From Methylomonas sp. (GTDB lineage: Bacteria; Pseudomonadota; Gammaproteobacteria; Methylococcales; Methylomonadaceae): a DNA stretch of 64,000 nt. Below the pieces are notes generated by a model. The model had not been told where the DNA came from and did not search any database. It saw only the letters and a list, made by a program, of their open reading frames with translations. Positions 1 to 8,252 of the stretch are shown piece by piece. Numbering within the stretch: position 1 is the stretch's first letter; the number at the start of each line of letters is the position of its first letter. A program made the position numbers and the translations under genes. The stretch covers positions 74,812 to 138,811 of the forward strand of contig NZ_JALOBS010000014.1 of the NCBI RefSeq assembly GCF_023228165.1, read 5' to 3'.

Positions 1-283
1 AACTGCCCAACAAGGTGTCTCTGAGGCGCAGCAAAGCGTCGCGCGCGGCCAGGTTTAAGGCGTCAATTCCCGCGGTTTGGATGGAATCCGCTTCCGCTTG
101 GGCTTTTTTGAGAATATTTTTAGCTTCCTGCTCGGCTTCGCCGATCAACCAGGTTGCGCGCCTTTGCGCATCGGTAACTATGCTTTCGGCTTTAGCTTGG
201 CCGGCGTCAATCGCTTGTTCGCGTAGCCGCTCGATAAGTTGTTCGACACCCGAAGAGGCGTAGTCGGCTTTTTCCTCTTTCAT
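1..283 (-). CDS. ntpE: V-type ATPase subunit E, N-terminal part (cut by window edge)
   Basis: About 94 codons of a minus-strand gene run off the left end. The start is the ATG at 281-283, preceded by AAGGATGG. The product is a long, charged, Ala/Glu-rich helix with no membrane segment, typical of the peripheral-stalk E subunit that joins the V1 head to the membrane sector. Its place directly after the K (proteolipid) gene, 10 bases downstream, supports the call. Sequence identity alone is weak because coiled-coil stators look alike, and an F-type b-like or H/G stator is the main alternative. Confidence 0.7.
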   Translation of the reverse strand, partial: MKEEKADYASSGVEQLIERLREQAIDAGQAKAESIVTDAQRRATWLIGEAEQEAKNILKKAQAEADSIQTAGIDALNLAARDALLRLRDTLLGS

Positions 284-293
284 GCTTCCATCC

Positions 294-743
294 TTATACT
301 TTAGGTATGCCGCCGCTAATCACCAGCGCGAAAATAAAGGCAAAAACCGCAAAGCCTTCCACAATAGCGGCCGGCACGATGGATAAGCCAAAAATTTCCG
401 GCTTGGCTTTGGAGGCATGGATAGCCGCCGCGCAACATTGACCCTGATAGACGCCGCTGAACATCAGGGCCAGTCCGGACAATACACCCACCGAAAATAA
501 ACCGGCGGCATTATCGATATTCACCGGGCGATTCAGGGTAAACATCACCACGATGCCGAAAATGACCTGCGAAGACGCCATGGCCGACACGCCGATATAA
601 CGGCCATGGCCGGTTTCGGTATCCAGCATGGCGCCGATTGCCGCCTGACCGGCAATCGAACAGCCGATTATGCTGCCCACCGCGCCCAATGCCATCGGCG
701 CGTATAATCCGATCCAACCTAAAATAACCAGTAACTCAGCCAT
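294..743 (-). CDS. ntpK: V-type ATPase subunit K (membrane rotor proteolipid)
   Basis: 149 residues with four hydrophobic helices, the duplicated two-hairpin form of the rotor ring subunit that carries ions across the membrane. The ion-binding Glu lies in the second hairpin (E129, in AIVEGFAVFAF). The equivalent spot of the first hairpin has S57-S58-Q59, and Q100 lies in VYQGQ. In the Enterococcus hirae NtpK ring, Na+ is held by a Thr, two Gln and a Glu in the matching places, so Ser58/Gln59/Gln100/Glu129 fit a Na+ site; this is an inference from known structure. Its ATG overlaps the stop of the I subunit gene by one base (TAATG), implying coupled translation. Confidence 0.93.
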   Translation of the reverse strand: MAELLVILGWIGLYAPMALGAVGSIIGCSIAGQAAIGAMLDTETGHGRYIGVSAMASSQVIFGIVVMFTLNRPVNIDNAAGLFSVGVLSGLALMFSGVYQGQCCAAAIHASKAKPEIFGLSIVPAAIVEGFAVFAFIFALVISGGIPKV

Positions 744-2539
744 TAATCGACTCCTTTTTTGGAAAATGCTTTAAACGGATAACCTTCATCGGAAACGCTC
801 CAATTATAAAATTCGATAAAATTTAAACGCAGCCCATGCACCAGGCCGCTCAGAATACACAGTAACAAATTGAGGGAATGCCCTAATAATAAGATCAGGA
901 TACTGAATAACAAACCGGGGCCAGGCATGTCGCGCAAGACCTGTTCGGCCAGATGATTGAATGTCAATGCCAAGGAAGCGCTGGCCAAACCCAAAGCAAA
1001 CAACCGCATGTAGCTGAGTACATCGCCAAATAATTGAGTGATGCCGATCAGGCTTTTGCAGCCGTCCAGTAATCGCCAGAACCAGTCGCTCCAGCGCCGC
1101 ACACGCCGCTCGCTGCTGAACAATACCAACAACACGGCGCCTGACACCAATAGGCCTTTCCCCATCATCAAGTAAGATTGCGATTGTTCAGTTTGGGCTA
1201 ACCACAGACAGAAGCCCCCTGAAACCAAGCCGATCCAACCAATAGGAGCCAGGGCCAGACTGGAGTGACGACGTTGCCAGGCTTTGACCAAATTGGCTAA
1301 AGCTATGTGTAACACCCCAATGGCAATCGTCAAATGCATCATGCCGTCGAAGTCATTAAGATCGAACAGTTTGAATCGGCCTAATAAGTTTCCGGTGCCG
1401 GGATCATAACCAAAATAGCTGCCGCACAACACACCCCATAGTAACGATAGTCCGATAGTGCTTGCTGCCAACATGCGTAACCGCCGGCCTTTTTTGCTGT
1501 TCAAACTATGCCATTTCCAGGCTAAAATCAGCATAAATACCCCGGCGTAACCCGCGTCGGATAAAATGATGGCGAAGAACAGAGAGAAGGAAAAAAATAC
1601 GATCAGCGACGGGTCCCAGCCTTGATAATCCGGGGTTTGATAAAAATTTACCAAATCTTCCCCCCCGGCGAAAGGGGCTGGATTTTCCAGTAGAGTAGGC
1701 GGGTTATCCGCAGCAGACGGCTCTTCAACCAAAAGGGCCAAGCCTAGCTCATCGGCGAACTGAGCATAACGGTCTACTTGCTTTTCCGGCAACCAGGCCT
1801 GTAAGGCGAATACGCCAATTTCATCACGAGTAATGGCTTGCGCTTGCTGCAATTCGTCATAATTTTGGCTTTCGGTGAAATGCAAAGTCAACAAGGTGAT
1901 CCAGCGGGTGTAGGACTCGCGTTGTGCTTGTAAGTCTTCCAGAGCCATTTCCAATTCGCTGGCTTGATCCTGCAGCGTCGATAGCGGTAAAGACCCGGTA
2001 TGGGTACGCGGCACCGGCAGGGCATTCTCCGGCGGTTCCTGCCCTGAAATTACTACCACATAACTGAACAAATTGTTTTGATAAACGGTTTGCCAAACAT
2101 ATTCGCAGTCTTTCAGTTTCCCCATCAATCGTTTGGGAATGATGTAAAACCAAAAGCATTGACATGACATCAGGTTGTTTTCAGGCAGGGTGAAGTTACC
2201 CCAGGGTTTTAACTCCTGAATCCGTTTTAGCAAGGCGTCGTAACGGTCGCTTAATTCGCGGGTTTTACTCTTTAGTTTTAAGACTTGTTCGACGGTGTGA
2301 TCGATATTGAAGTGTTTATCGTTGGTGACCTGGTGGCGTTTACGCGGACAATCGTTTAGATAACGCAAGGCTTGCAGCAGCAAAGCGGCCTGTTTTTCAT
2401 TCCGATTTTCCAGATTGGGCGGTAATGGTGTGAGCGGAATCAAGTGTAACTCGCCCAGACTTTGCAATTGCTCCAATACCCGGTTTTTATCCTTGAGTAC
2501 ACCGCAAAAAGTTAATTTCTTTAATTTCACGATAGCCAT
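743..2539 (-). CDS. ntpI: V-type ATPase subunit I (membrane stator, a-subunit homologue)
   Basis: 598 residues. The first half is soluble and helical, and forms part of the peripheral stator. The second half, from about residue 300, holds about seven membrane helices, including a motif SYMRLFALGLASASLA close to residue 510 with the Arg expected to face the rotor. Size and two-part layout match the bacterial NtpI/AtpI family. It sits between the D and K genes with no gap, in a polycistronic unit. It should provide the ion half-channels for the K ring. Confidence 0.93.
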   Translation of the reverse strand: MAIVKLKKLTFCGVLKDKNRVLEQLQSLGELHLIPLTPLPPNLENRNEKQAALLLQALRYLNDCPRKRHQVTNDKHFNIDHTVEQVLKLKSKTRELSDRYDALLKRIQELKPWGNFTLPENNLMSCQCFWFYIIPKRLMGKLKDCEYVWQTVYQNNLFSYVVVISGQEPPENALPVPRTHTGSLPLSTLQDQASELEMALEDLQAQRESYTRWITLLTLHFTESQNYDELQQAQAITRDEIGVFALQAWLPEKQVDRYAQFADELGLALLVEEPSAADNPPTLLENPAPFAGGEDLVNFYQTPDYQGWDPSLIVFFSFSLFFAIILSDAGYAGVFMLILAWKWHSLNSKKGRRLRMLAASTIGLSLLWGVLCGSYFGYDPGTGNLLGRFKLFDLNDFDGMMHLTIAIGVLHIALANLVKAWQRRHSSLALAPIGWIGLVSGGFCLWLAQTEQSQSYLMMGKGLLVSGAVLLVLFSSERRVRRWSDWFWRLLDGCKSLIGITQLFGDVLSYMRLFALGLASASLALTFNHLAEQVLRDMPGPGLLFSILILLLGHSLNLLLCILSGLVHGLRLNFIEFYNWSVSDEGYPFKAFSKKGVD

Positions 2540-3142
2540 TTAATCTCCAGGTATTGCGCGTAACTGTTTGGTGATTTTGGCCCGCACCACGTCGGCACGT
2601 TCAGCATCGGACAGAAAAATTCTGATTTTGCGGATATTTTGCTGCGTTTTGGGAATTAAAACCTTGTCGAATAGATTCACTTTTTGGGTAACTTTTTTAA
2701 CCGCCGCATTTAAAAGTTGCAGACGATGATGTTCCACCCGCTGTTGCAATTGCAATTCCAACATAATCCTCAGCTGCACCACCACGTTATCCACCCAATG
2801 CGGTTTTAAATACGGCGAATAAGGTTTATTGGCCAGTTCCACCCTTTTCAAAACCGGCAGGTTAACGCCAACGATGTTTTCTTGCTCCAGTTCAACGCTG
2901 GCCACTGACACTAAATGATTCAGGTTGATATCGCGATAGGACAGCATCGGCAAAGATTCGGTTACCAGCTGCTGGCATTGCTTGATACGCTGTTGGGTTT
3001 TATCCAGTTGCGACCACCCTTTCGCACGTTCGACCACCAGTTTTTGCCGTTTTAATTCCAGTGACGGCAAATATTGTTGGTAGCGCTTGAGCTTGCCGCT
3101 CTCCTTGTTAAGCGCTGCTTTGTTAAACGATAGCCTGGCCAT
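2540..3142 (-). CDS. ntpD: V-type ATPase subunit D (central stalk)
   Basis: 200 residues, almost entirely helical and rich in Lys, Arg, Gln and Leu, starting MARLSFNKAALNK, close to the usual beginning of V/A-type subunit D. In the family this subunit is the rotating axle inside the A3B3 head. The long N- and C-terminal helices expected to pair as a coiled coil cover about residues 1-60 and 130-195. The gene overlaps the end of the B subunit gene by 20 bases and abuts the I gene, so all three are translated from one transcript. Confidence 0.92.
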   Translation of the reverse strand: MARLSFNKAALNKESGKLKRYQQYLPSLELKRQKLVVERAKGWSQLDKTQQRIKQCQQLVTESLPMLSYRDINLNHLVSVASVELEQENIVGVNLPVLKRVELANKPYSPYLKPHWVDNVVVQLRIMLELQLQQRVEHHRLQLLNAAVKKVTQKVNLFDKVLIPKTQQNIRKIRIFLSDAERADVVRAKITKQLRAIPGD

Positions 3143-4484
3143 GACTTGCCTTAGGAAAATATTTATCGATTAAGGCCTGCTTCATCAGTAATTCATTCTC
3201 CGAAAAACATTCCGCCAGGGTTTGCCAACTTAAATCCAAGGCGTCTTCCAGTGGAAGGGCGACATTAATATCCATAAAGCGTGTTCTAAACAGCTTGCCG
3301 AATTTCAGCAGTTTTTGATCGTAATCGGATAAATCAAAAGCCATGGCTTGTTTTTGTTCGGCGTCGTTGGCGGCGGCATAAAAACGAATCATGGTATTCA
3401 TGATCTGGGCATGATCCTCGCGAGTGACCTTGCCTATCACGTGCTGTTTCAAGCGCGACAGTGATCCGAATGGATCCAGCATGCCGTCGTGTAAATAAAA
3501 CTGACCTTCGGTGATGTAACCGGTGTTGTCCGGAACAGGGTGCGTCACGTCGTTACCGGGCATGGTGGTGACGGTTAATATGGTCACCGACCCGGCGCCT
3601 TTATAGTCGCAAGCTTTCTCGTATCGTTTGGCCAATTGCGAATATAAATCGCCCATATAGCCGCGGTTGGAAGGCACGTGCTCCATGGAAATGCCGACTT
3701 CCTTCATGGCGTCGGCATAGGCCGTCATATCGGTCATTAATACCAATACCCGTTTGCCTTCTTCCACGGCAAACCGTTCGGCCACCGCTAAGGCCATATC
3801 CGGCACCAACAGGCGTTCCACGATGGGGTCCGAAGCCAGATTGCAGTACATGACGGTACGGGCAAACACGCCAGCCTTTTCGAATTGAGAGCGAAAATAA
3901 TAGAAATCGTCGAAAATCAAACCCAAGCCGGCAAATACCACAATATCGGCATCGGCCTGTATGCCGACGCGGGCCAAAAAGGCGTTGTAAGGTTCGCCAG
4001 CAATAGAAAAAATGGGGATTTTCTGGCTTTCCACCAGACAATTAAACACATCGATCATCGGCACCTGAGTGCGGATCATTTTAGACGCTAATACCCGTTT
4101 CATCGGGTTGACAGAGGCGCCGGTAATGGTGACTTTAGGATCGGGCTGTAAGTCCGAGCCACCGTCCATCGGTTCGCCTATGCCATTAAATATACGGCCC
4201 AGGATGTTGTCCGAATAGGTGACCTGTAGGGCGTGCCCTAAAAAGCGAACCGAAGCCGCCGTGGAAATGCCCCGAGTGCCGGAGAATACCTGCAGGGATA
4301 CCTTGCTGCCGTCGATTTTGATAACTTGCGCCAAGGATTGAGCACCATTGCCATCCTCGATTTGGGCTAAATCGCCAAATCGGGTGGTAATCTCTTGCTG
4401 AGCGGAATGGCTGTCGACATGGACAGTGATGATATTGCCGACGATAGACAAAATGTTGTAATGTCTAATCATGTGTTCAATCAT
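3123..4484 (-). CDS. ntpB: V-type ATPase subunit B (regulatory head subunit)
   Basis: 453 residues, the usual length of B. It has the alpha/beta ATPase fold but no Walker A: the matching loop reads SIAGEPYNAFLARVG near residue 160, as expected for the non-catalytic subunit. The GRIFNGIGEPMDGG segment near residue 95 is a family hallmark. The catalytic A subunit is normally encoded just upstream of B, but the upstream neighbour here is purK, 66 bases away. A, C and F subunits are not in the window and presumably lie past the left edge. The 66-base gap contains a weak CAGGC/GCCTG hairpin (4504-4519). Confidence 0.95.
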   Translation of the reverse strand: MIEHMIRHYNILSIVGNIITVHVDSHSAQQEITTRFGDLAQIEDGNGAQSLAQVIKIDGSKVSLQVFSGTRGISTAASVRFLGHALQVTYSDNILGRIFNGIGEPMDGGSDLQPDPKVTITGASVNPMKRVLASKMIRTQVPMIDVFNCLVESQKIPIFSIAGEPYNAFLARVGIQADADIVVFAGLGLIFDDFYYFRSQFEKAGVFARTVMYCNLASDPIVERLLVPDMALAVAERFAVEEGKRVLVLMTDMTAYADAMKEVGISMEHVPSNRGYMGDLYSQLAKRYEKACDYKGAGSVTILTVTTMPGNDVTHPVPDNTGYITEGQFYLHDGMLDPFGSLSRLKQHVIGKVTREDHAQIMNTMIRFYAAANDAEQKQAMAFDLSDYDQKLLKFGKLFRTRFMDINVALPLEDALDLSWQTLAECFSENELLMKQALIDKYFPKASHGQAIV

Positions 4485-4550
4485 TCATAACTCCATTTAA
4501 AGTCAGGCCATATAGCCTGGTGGTTATTCAAGCGATCTCGGATAACAAAC

Positions 4551-5645
4551 TTATGAATTATCGACCCGTTTTGCCATCGCGGAAAGTTTTTCCAGGGTGG
4601 TATTAAAGACCTCCGCATCCTCGCATCTAACAGTGGCATGGGCAACTTTACGGCCTTTGCGCGGCATTTTATCGTATAGATGTAAATGGGCGTGACCTAA
4701 GTTTAGCAGCTCTTGAGTATTTGGCAGGCCACCAATAAAATTGACCATCGCCGCGTAGCCCAGGGTTTGAGTAGTCCCTAAGGGCAAATCCAAAATAGCC
4801 CGCAGATGATTTTCGAACTGACTGGTTTCGGAGCCTTCTATGCTCCAATGTCCGGAATTATGCACGCGTGGCGCGAATTCGTTGGCTAATAATCGGCCAT
4901 TTACATCGAATAATTCCAGCGCAATGATGCCCACATATTCCAGTTTTTCCAGTAGACGGCGCACGTAGTCTTCAGCCATGGCTTGCTCGGCATCGCCGTG
5001 ACAGGCCGTGGCGATTCGTAAAATGCCGCCGCTGTGCCGGTTTTCCGATAACGGGTAAAACACGATATCGCCGGACGGGCGGCGGGCGGCGATGATGGAG
5101 ACTTCACGCCGAAACGGTACAAAACCTTCCACAATGGAGGGAGCGCCTTGCATCGAGTGCCAGGCCGTCTCCAAATCGACCGCGGATTTCAAGACCACTT
5201 GCCCTTTGCCGTCATAACCCATGCGCCGGCTCTTCAAAATGGCCGGATAACCTATCTCGGGCATGGCTAGTTGTAAATCCCGCAGACTGTCAATCGCCGC
5301 ATAGGGTGCGGTGCCTATGCCGATTTCGTTGAAAAAATTCTTTTCCAAAAGGCGGTCTTGAGCGATCGCCAATGCATTGGCGGGCGGATAAACGCTCGTG
5401 TGGCTGGCTAAAAACTCGGCCACATGCGCCGGTACGTTTTCAAACTCATAAGTCACCACATCGGCTTTTTCCGCTAATTGTGCCAATAAAGCCGGGTCAT
5501 CATAAGCACCGTGTAAATGTTCGCTCAAACCCGAGGCGCCGGCATTTTCATCAGGGTCCAGCACGATAAATTTCAGACCTAAAGGATAACCGGCTAAAGC
5601 GATCATTCTGGCGAGTTGGCCGCCACCCAAAATGCCGACCTTCAT
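4551..5645 (-). CDS. purK: N5-carboxyaminoimidazole ribonucleotide synthase
   Basis: 364 residues of the ATP-grasp superfamily. It uses ATP and bicarbonate to convert aminoimidazole ribonucleotide to N5-CAIR in purine synthesis. The N-terminus KVGILGGGQLARMIALAG is the nucleotide-binding beginning typical of PurK. Also visible are LKSRRMGYDGKGQ near residue 140, and LANEFAPRVHNSGHWSIEG near residue 255 with the metal-binding Glu/Asn region. The start overlaps the purE stop by four bases (ATGA), so PurE and PurK are made together and act in sequence. Confidence 0.97.
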   Translation of the reverse strand: MKVGILGGGQLARMIALAGYPLGLKFIVLDPDENAGASGLSEHLHGAYDDPALLAQLAEKADVVTYEFENVPAHVAEFLASHTSVYPPANALAIAQDRLLEKNFFNEIGIGTAPYAAIDSLRDLQLAMPEIGYPAILKSRRMGYDGKGQVVLKSAVDLETAWHSMQGAPSIVEGFVPFRREVSIIAARRPSGDIVFYPLSENRHSGGILRIATACHGDAEQAMAEDYVRRLLEKLEYVGIIALELFDVNGRLLANEFAPRVHNSGHWSIEGSETSQFENHLRAILDLPLGTTQTLGYAAMVNFIGGLPNTQELLNLGHAHLHLYDKMPRKGRKVAHATVRCEDAEVFNTTLEKLSAMAKRVDNS

Positions 5646-6139
5646 GATTGCACCTGGCGCGGATCGGGATTTGCGGTGACGTTATCAGTCTGTTGTTGGC
5701 GGTAAACATCCAGGGCAGGGCGGTATTGCGGATGTTTATTACTGATAATAGATGCGGCCAGCAGAGCGGCATTAATGGCGCCGGCTTTACCAATCGCCAG
5801 CGTACCCACGGGAATACCGGCCGGCATTTGCACGATGGATAACAATGAATCCATCCCGTTTAAAGCCTTGGATTGCACCGGCACGCCCAGCACCGGCAGC
5901 ACCGTTTTGGCGGCGGTCATGCCGGGCAAATGCGCGGCGCCGCCGGCACCGGCGATTATGACTTCCAAACCTTTGCTTTCGGCATTCTCGGCATATTGAA
6001 ACAGCTTGTCTGGCGTACGGTGCGCCGATACCACTTCAACCTCGTGGGGAATTTCAAGATGCTCTAAGGTTTGCGCAGCATGTTGCATGGTTTCCCAATC
6101 GGAAGTGGAACCCATGATGATGCCTATCAATGCGGTCAT
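5642..6139 (-). CDS. purE: N5-carboxyaminoimidazole ribonucleotide mutase
   Basis: 165 residues, the normal size of the class I PurE that moves the carboxyl group of N5-CAIR to carbon 4. The family signatures are present: GSTSDWETM at residues 10-18, SAHRTPD near residue 40, GAGGAAHLPGM near residue 65, and a GVPVQS loop. It is the first gene of a minus-strand unit purE-purK, possibly read through into the V-ATPase genes. No promoter was assigned with confidence in the upstream 656 bases. Confidence 0.97.
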   Translation of the reverse strand: MTALIGIIMGSTSDWETMQHAAQTLEHLEIPHEVEVVSAHRTPDKLFQYAENAESKGLEVIIAGAGGAAHLPGMTAAKTVLPVLGVPVQSKALNGMDSLLSIVQMPAGIPVGTLAIGKAGAINAALLAASIISNKHPQYRPALDVYRQQQTDNVTANPDPRQVQS

Positions 6140-6795
6140 GCAAAATCTCCGGTGTTATGCATTATTCAAAAGCTCGGGCATTATCGCATAAAAGGAACTT
6201 ATTCCACCTCGACAAGCGGGGAAGTGATTTCAAATGCGTGGGGGGATGAATATAAAAATAACCCGGCTTGGCTTATCGCCGCAATCTGAGTGCTCAGTAT
6301 CTTACCTGGAAAAAATAAAACAACCAGCCACTAAAGCGGCTGGGTCCGAATCGGCCTAACAACCCGAAGACGCGTTGACTGAACGGCGCGTGTTCGGGGC
6401 GCCCTCTTAAATATTATTGGTTCGGATTGGATTGATAATGATGCCAGCACATAGGATTTGATCATTTCTTCCGCCGTCTGCCCGACTGAGGCGGCGTATC
6501 TATACCGACCGCACTTATATGCGAGTTATTTGCCACGGCAAGTTGGCAACTCGTCCTTATTTCAGCTTAGCAACATCCTTCACCGACGCCTAGCCTTGCA
6601 GCGGCACAAAACCGTCTTTCGACGCCTATCGGACAAATATATATCTAAAGTTAAACAATATATACCTCTGGTTAAATTGTCTGATTGACATTAGAGATTG
6701 ATAATTTATGCGAATCTAAAATCACAATATTTATTGTCGTTACCTTATGGGTACTCAACAAACCTAATTTGCATATATTATTCAAGGAGAGTTAG
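6140..6795. other. 656-base intergenic region with inverted repeats
   Basis: No convincing gene. The left end must contain the purE promoter (minus strand), and the right end the leader of the PEP-CTERM gene with AAGGAGAG before its ATG. Several inverted repeats cluster at 6330-6400, including CCAGCC/GGCTGG, GGGT/ACCC and the strong hairpin annotated separately. A further one, TTGCC-AC-GGCAA, lies near 6530. The stretch from 6650 to 6795 is very AT-rich. The cluster could be a structured untranslated RNA or a terminator zone; no known riboswitch consensus was recognised. Confidence 0.5.
6364..6397. repeat. 11-bp inverted repeat, predicted stable hairpin
   Basis: CCGAAGACGCG at 6364-6374 pairs with CGCGTGTTCGG at 6387-6397, with one mismatch and a 12-base loop. 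No run of T follows on either strand, so it does not look like a standard intrinsic terminator. Smaller stems flank it on the left, which together suggest a folded RNA element. Confidence 0.5.
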
Positions 6796-7791
6796 ATGCT
6801 GAATAAATTTATTCGCGCATTTGTTTTAATATCAGCATCCTGCTGGCTTGGGCCTGCCTTGGCCTCATCTTCCGCTCAGGCAATTATCGATTGGAATGGT
6901 ATCAGTTTTAAGCTAATCGATTTATCGAATGGACAAAATGCGCCGGTATTAAACTGGATTTCAAAATCCGGTTCGCTAACTTCCTATGCGACATCTATAG
7001 CGCCCTACGACTATGATGAAAGCACTAGGAGTAGCTTTGGTTTTAATAAAGATATTGCAACTAATGCTGAAACTGAATTTGCCCAGAGCAATGCTATCCG
7101 CAACAATAATTTATTGTCTGCGGATGCGTCAAGCGAGACAGGTAAAACTGCTAATGCAAGCGGCACTAATAATGCCAATTCCAGTGCCGAAAATAGCGGG
7201 GTATTTTCATTAAGCGGCGTGGGATGGTTGCTAATTTACATGGATTGGAGTGTGTTTTCTACCGGAGTTTATAGCAATGATGCAGGGTTAGGAATAAATG
7301 AATATGCCAGTGCCTCTGTTTCTATTAATGGGTTCTATAATGGAGTGTTTAACTCTGGATCGGCAAACTCAGCGTACAGCACAACTTTCGGTGATTTAAA
7401 TAATCCAGGCTCAATATCAAAAAATGGCATTTTCAGTATGGGTCTTGTAAACCTGGGAACGGGAACGACCTCCGGCTATATTTCAGCTATTGCCACAGCG
7501 TTCGCTTCCAGTAACACATATATCGCCGCATTGGAACAGACGGATTCGACCGATCACGGATCCGCGGGTAACAACACTCATCTGGATGACGAATTAACGT
7601 ATCAATTGTTAGATATAAGCTCAACAACGCCAGGAATTGATTCGACACCATCATTATCCGAAAATCAGGGCTTAACTAATATTAGCGAACGCGTGGAAAA
7701 CACGGTTCCGGAACCGACAACATTTGCGTTGATTGGTATCGGTTTAGCTGCAATAGCTACTCGAGCACAAAAACGATATCTACTATTTTGA
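6796..7791 (+). CDS. PEP-CTERM sorting-domain protein
   Basis: 331 residues. A signal peptide (about residues 1-23, ending ALA-SSS) starts the protein. The last 25 residues carry VPEPTTFALIGIGLAA followed by a basic tail, the tripartite PEP-CTERM signal recognised by exosortase, which leads to cleavage and export to the cell surface or matrix. The middle is rich in Ser, Asn, Ala, Gly and Thr, with no cysteine cluster or enzymatic motif, consistent with a secreted structural protein. The start is chosen by AAGGAGAG seven bases before the ATG. Its N-terminal half is clearly paralogous to the next gene. No exosortase gene is in the window. Confidence 0.88.
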   Translation: MLNKFIRAFVLISASCWLGPALASSSAQAIIDWNGISFKLIDLSNGQNAPVLNWISKSGSLTSYATSIAPYDYDESTRSSFGFNKDIATNAETEFAQSNAIRNNNLLSADASSETGKTANASGTNNANSSAENSGVFSLSGVGWLLIYMDWSVFSTGVYSNDAGLGINEYASASVSINGFYNGVFNSGSANSAYSTTFGDLNNPGSISKNGIFSMGLVNLGTGTTSGYISAIATAFASSNTYIAALEQTDSTDHGSAGNNTHLDDELTYQLLDISSTTPGIDSTPSLSENQGLTNISERVENTVPEPTTFALIGIGLAAIATRAQKRYLLF

Positions 7792-8252
7792 CTATATAAG
7801 GATTGGTTCGGACCATTTTAAAAAGTAAATGATAAGCACATTTAAAAATCGGTACCGCAGAAACAGGTTTGTCGGTTTCGGAATTTGCTATTCAATCCTG
7901 GCCTAACGATAGCACCGGGATGAGGAGAATTCACGTTTTATTACTCATAACGCTTGCCGCAGATTTACAGATCGATGAAGCAGGCAAGGCGATATCGTAA
8001 AAGTTCATGAAAAAACCATCCCTGGTTGCTGGCAATGATATTTGTACAACCAGTATTTTTAAATAATTTTACACCGGCAATATATATCGAAAGTAATATT
8101 ATTTTATTGCCTTGTCTATATGGAAAATTCGCCTGACAGGCCTGATAATAACTTCGTAAGGCAAATAAATATGATGCTGATTGTATTTTATTGTTAATTT
8201 GTCCTTGCAAAATATAATTTATTTTCTAATCGGCATTTTAAAAAGGAATTGT
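7792..8252. other. 461-base AT-rich intergenic region
   Basis: No supported gene. Just after the upstream stop a small TGGT-TCGG-ACCA hairpin followed by TTTT (about 7804-7819) could end transcription of the first PEP-CTERM gene. The right end holds a promoter candidate, annotated separately. The rest has high A+T content and no clear repeats. Confidence 0.5.
8191..8218 (+). promoter_or_regulatory. sigma-70-like promoter for second PEP-CTERM gene
   Basis: TTGTTA at 8191-8196 and a perfect TATAAT at 8213-8218, 16 bases apart, lie 35 bases before the ATG at 8253. The second paralogue therefore probably has its own promoter. Confidence 0.5.

Noticed and set aside
6300..6420. Cyclic di-GMP or cobalamin riboswitch
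   Set aside because: The conserved cores of these riboswitches were looked for and not found; kept only as an unnamed structured region.
6458..6688. 76-residue plus-strand open frame in the intergenic region
   Set aside because: No ribosome site and unusual composition; it spans inverted repeats. No family recognised.
7965..8210. 81-residue minus-strand open frame between PEP-CTERM genes
   Set aside because: AT-driven frame without ribosome site or motif; it covers the promoter region of the next gene.
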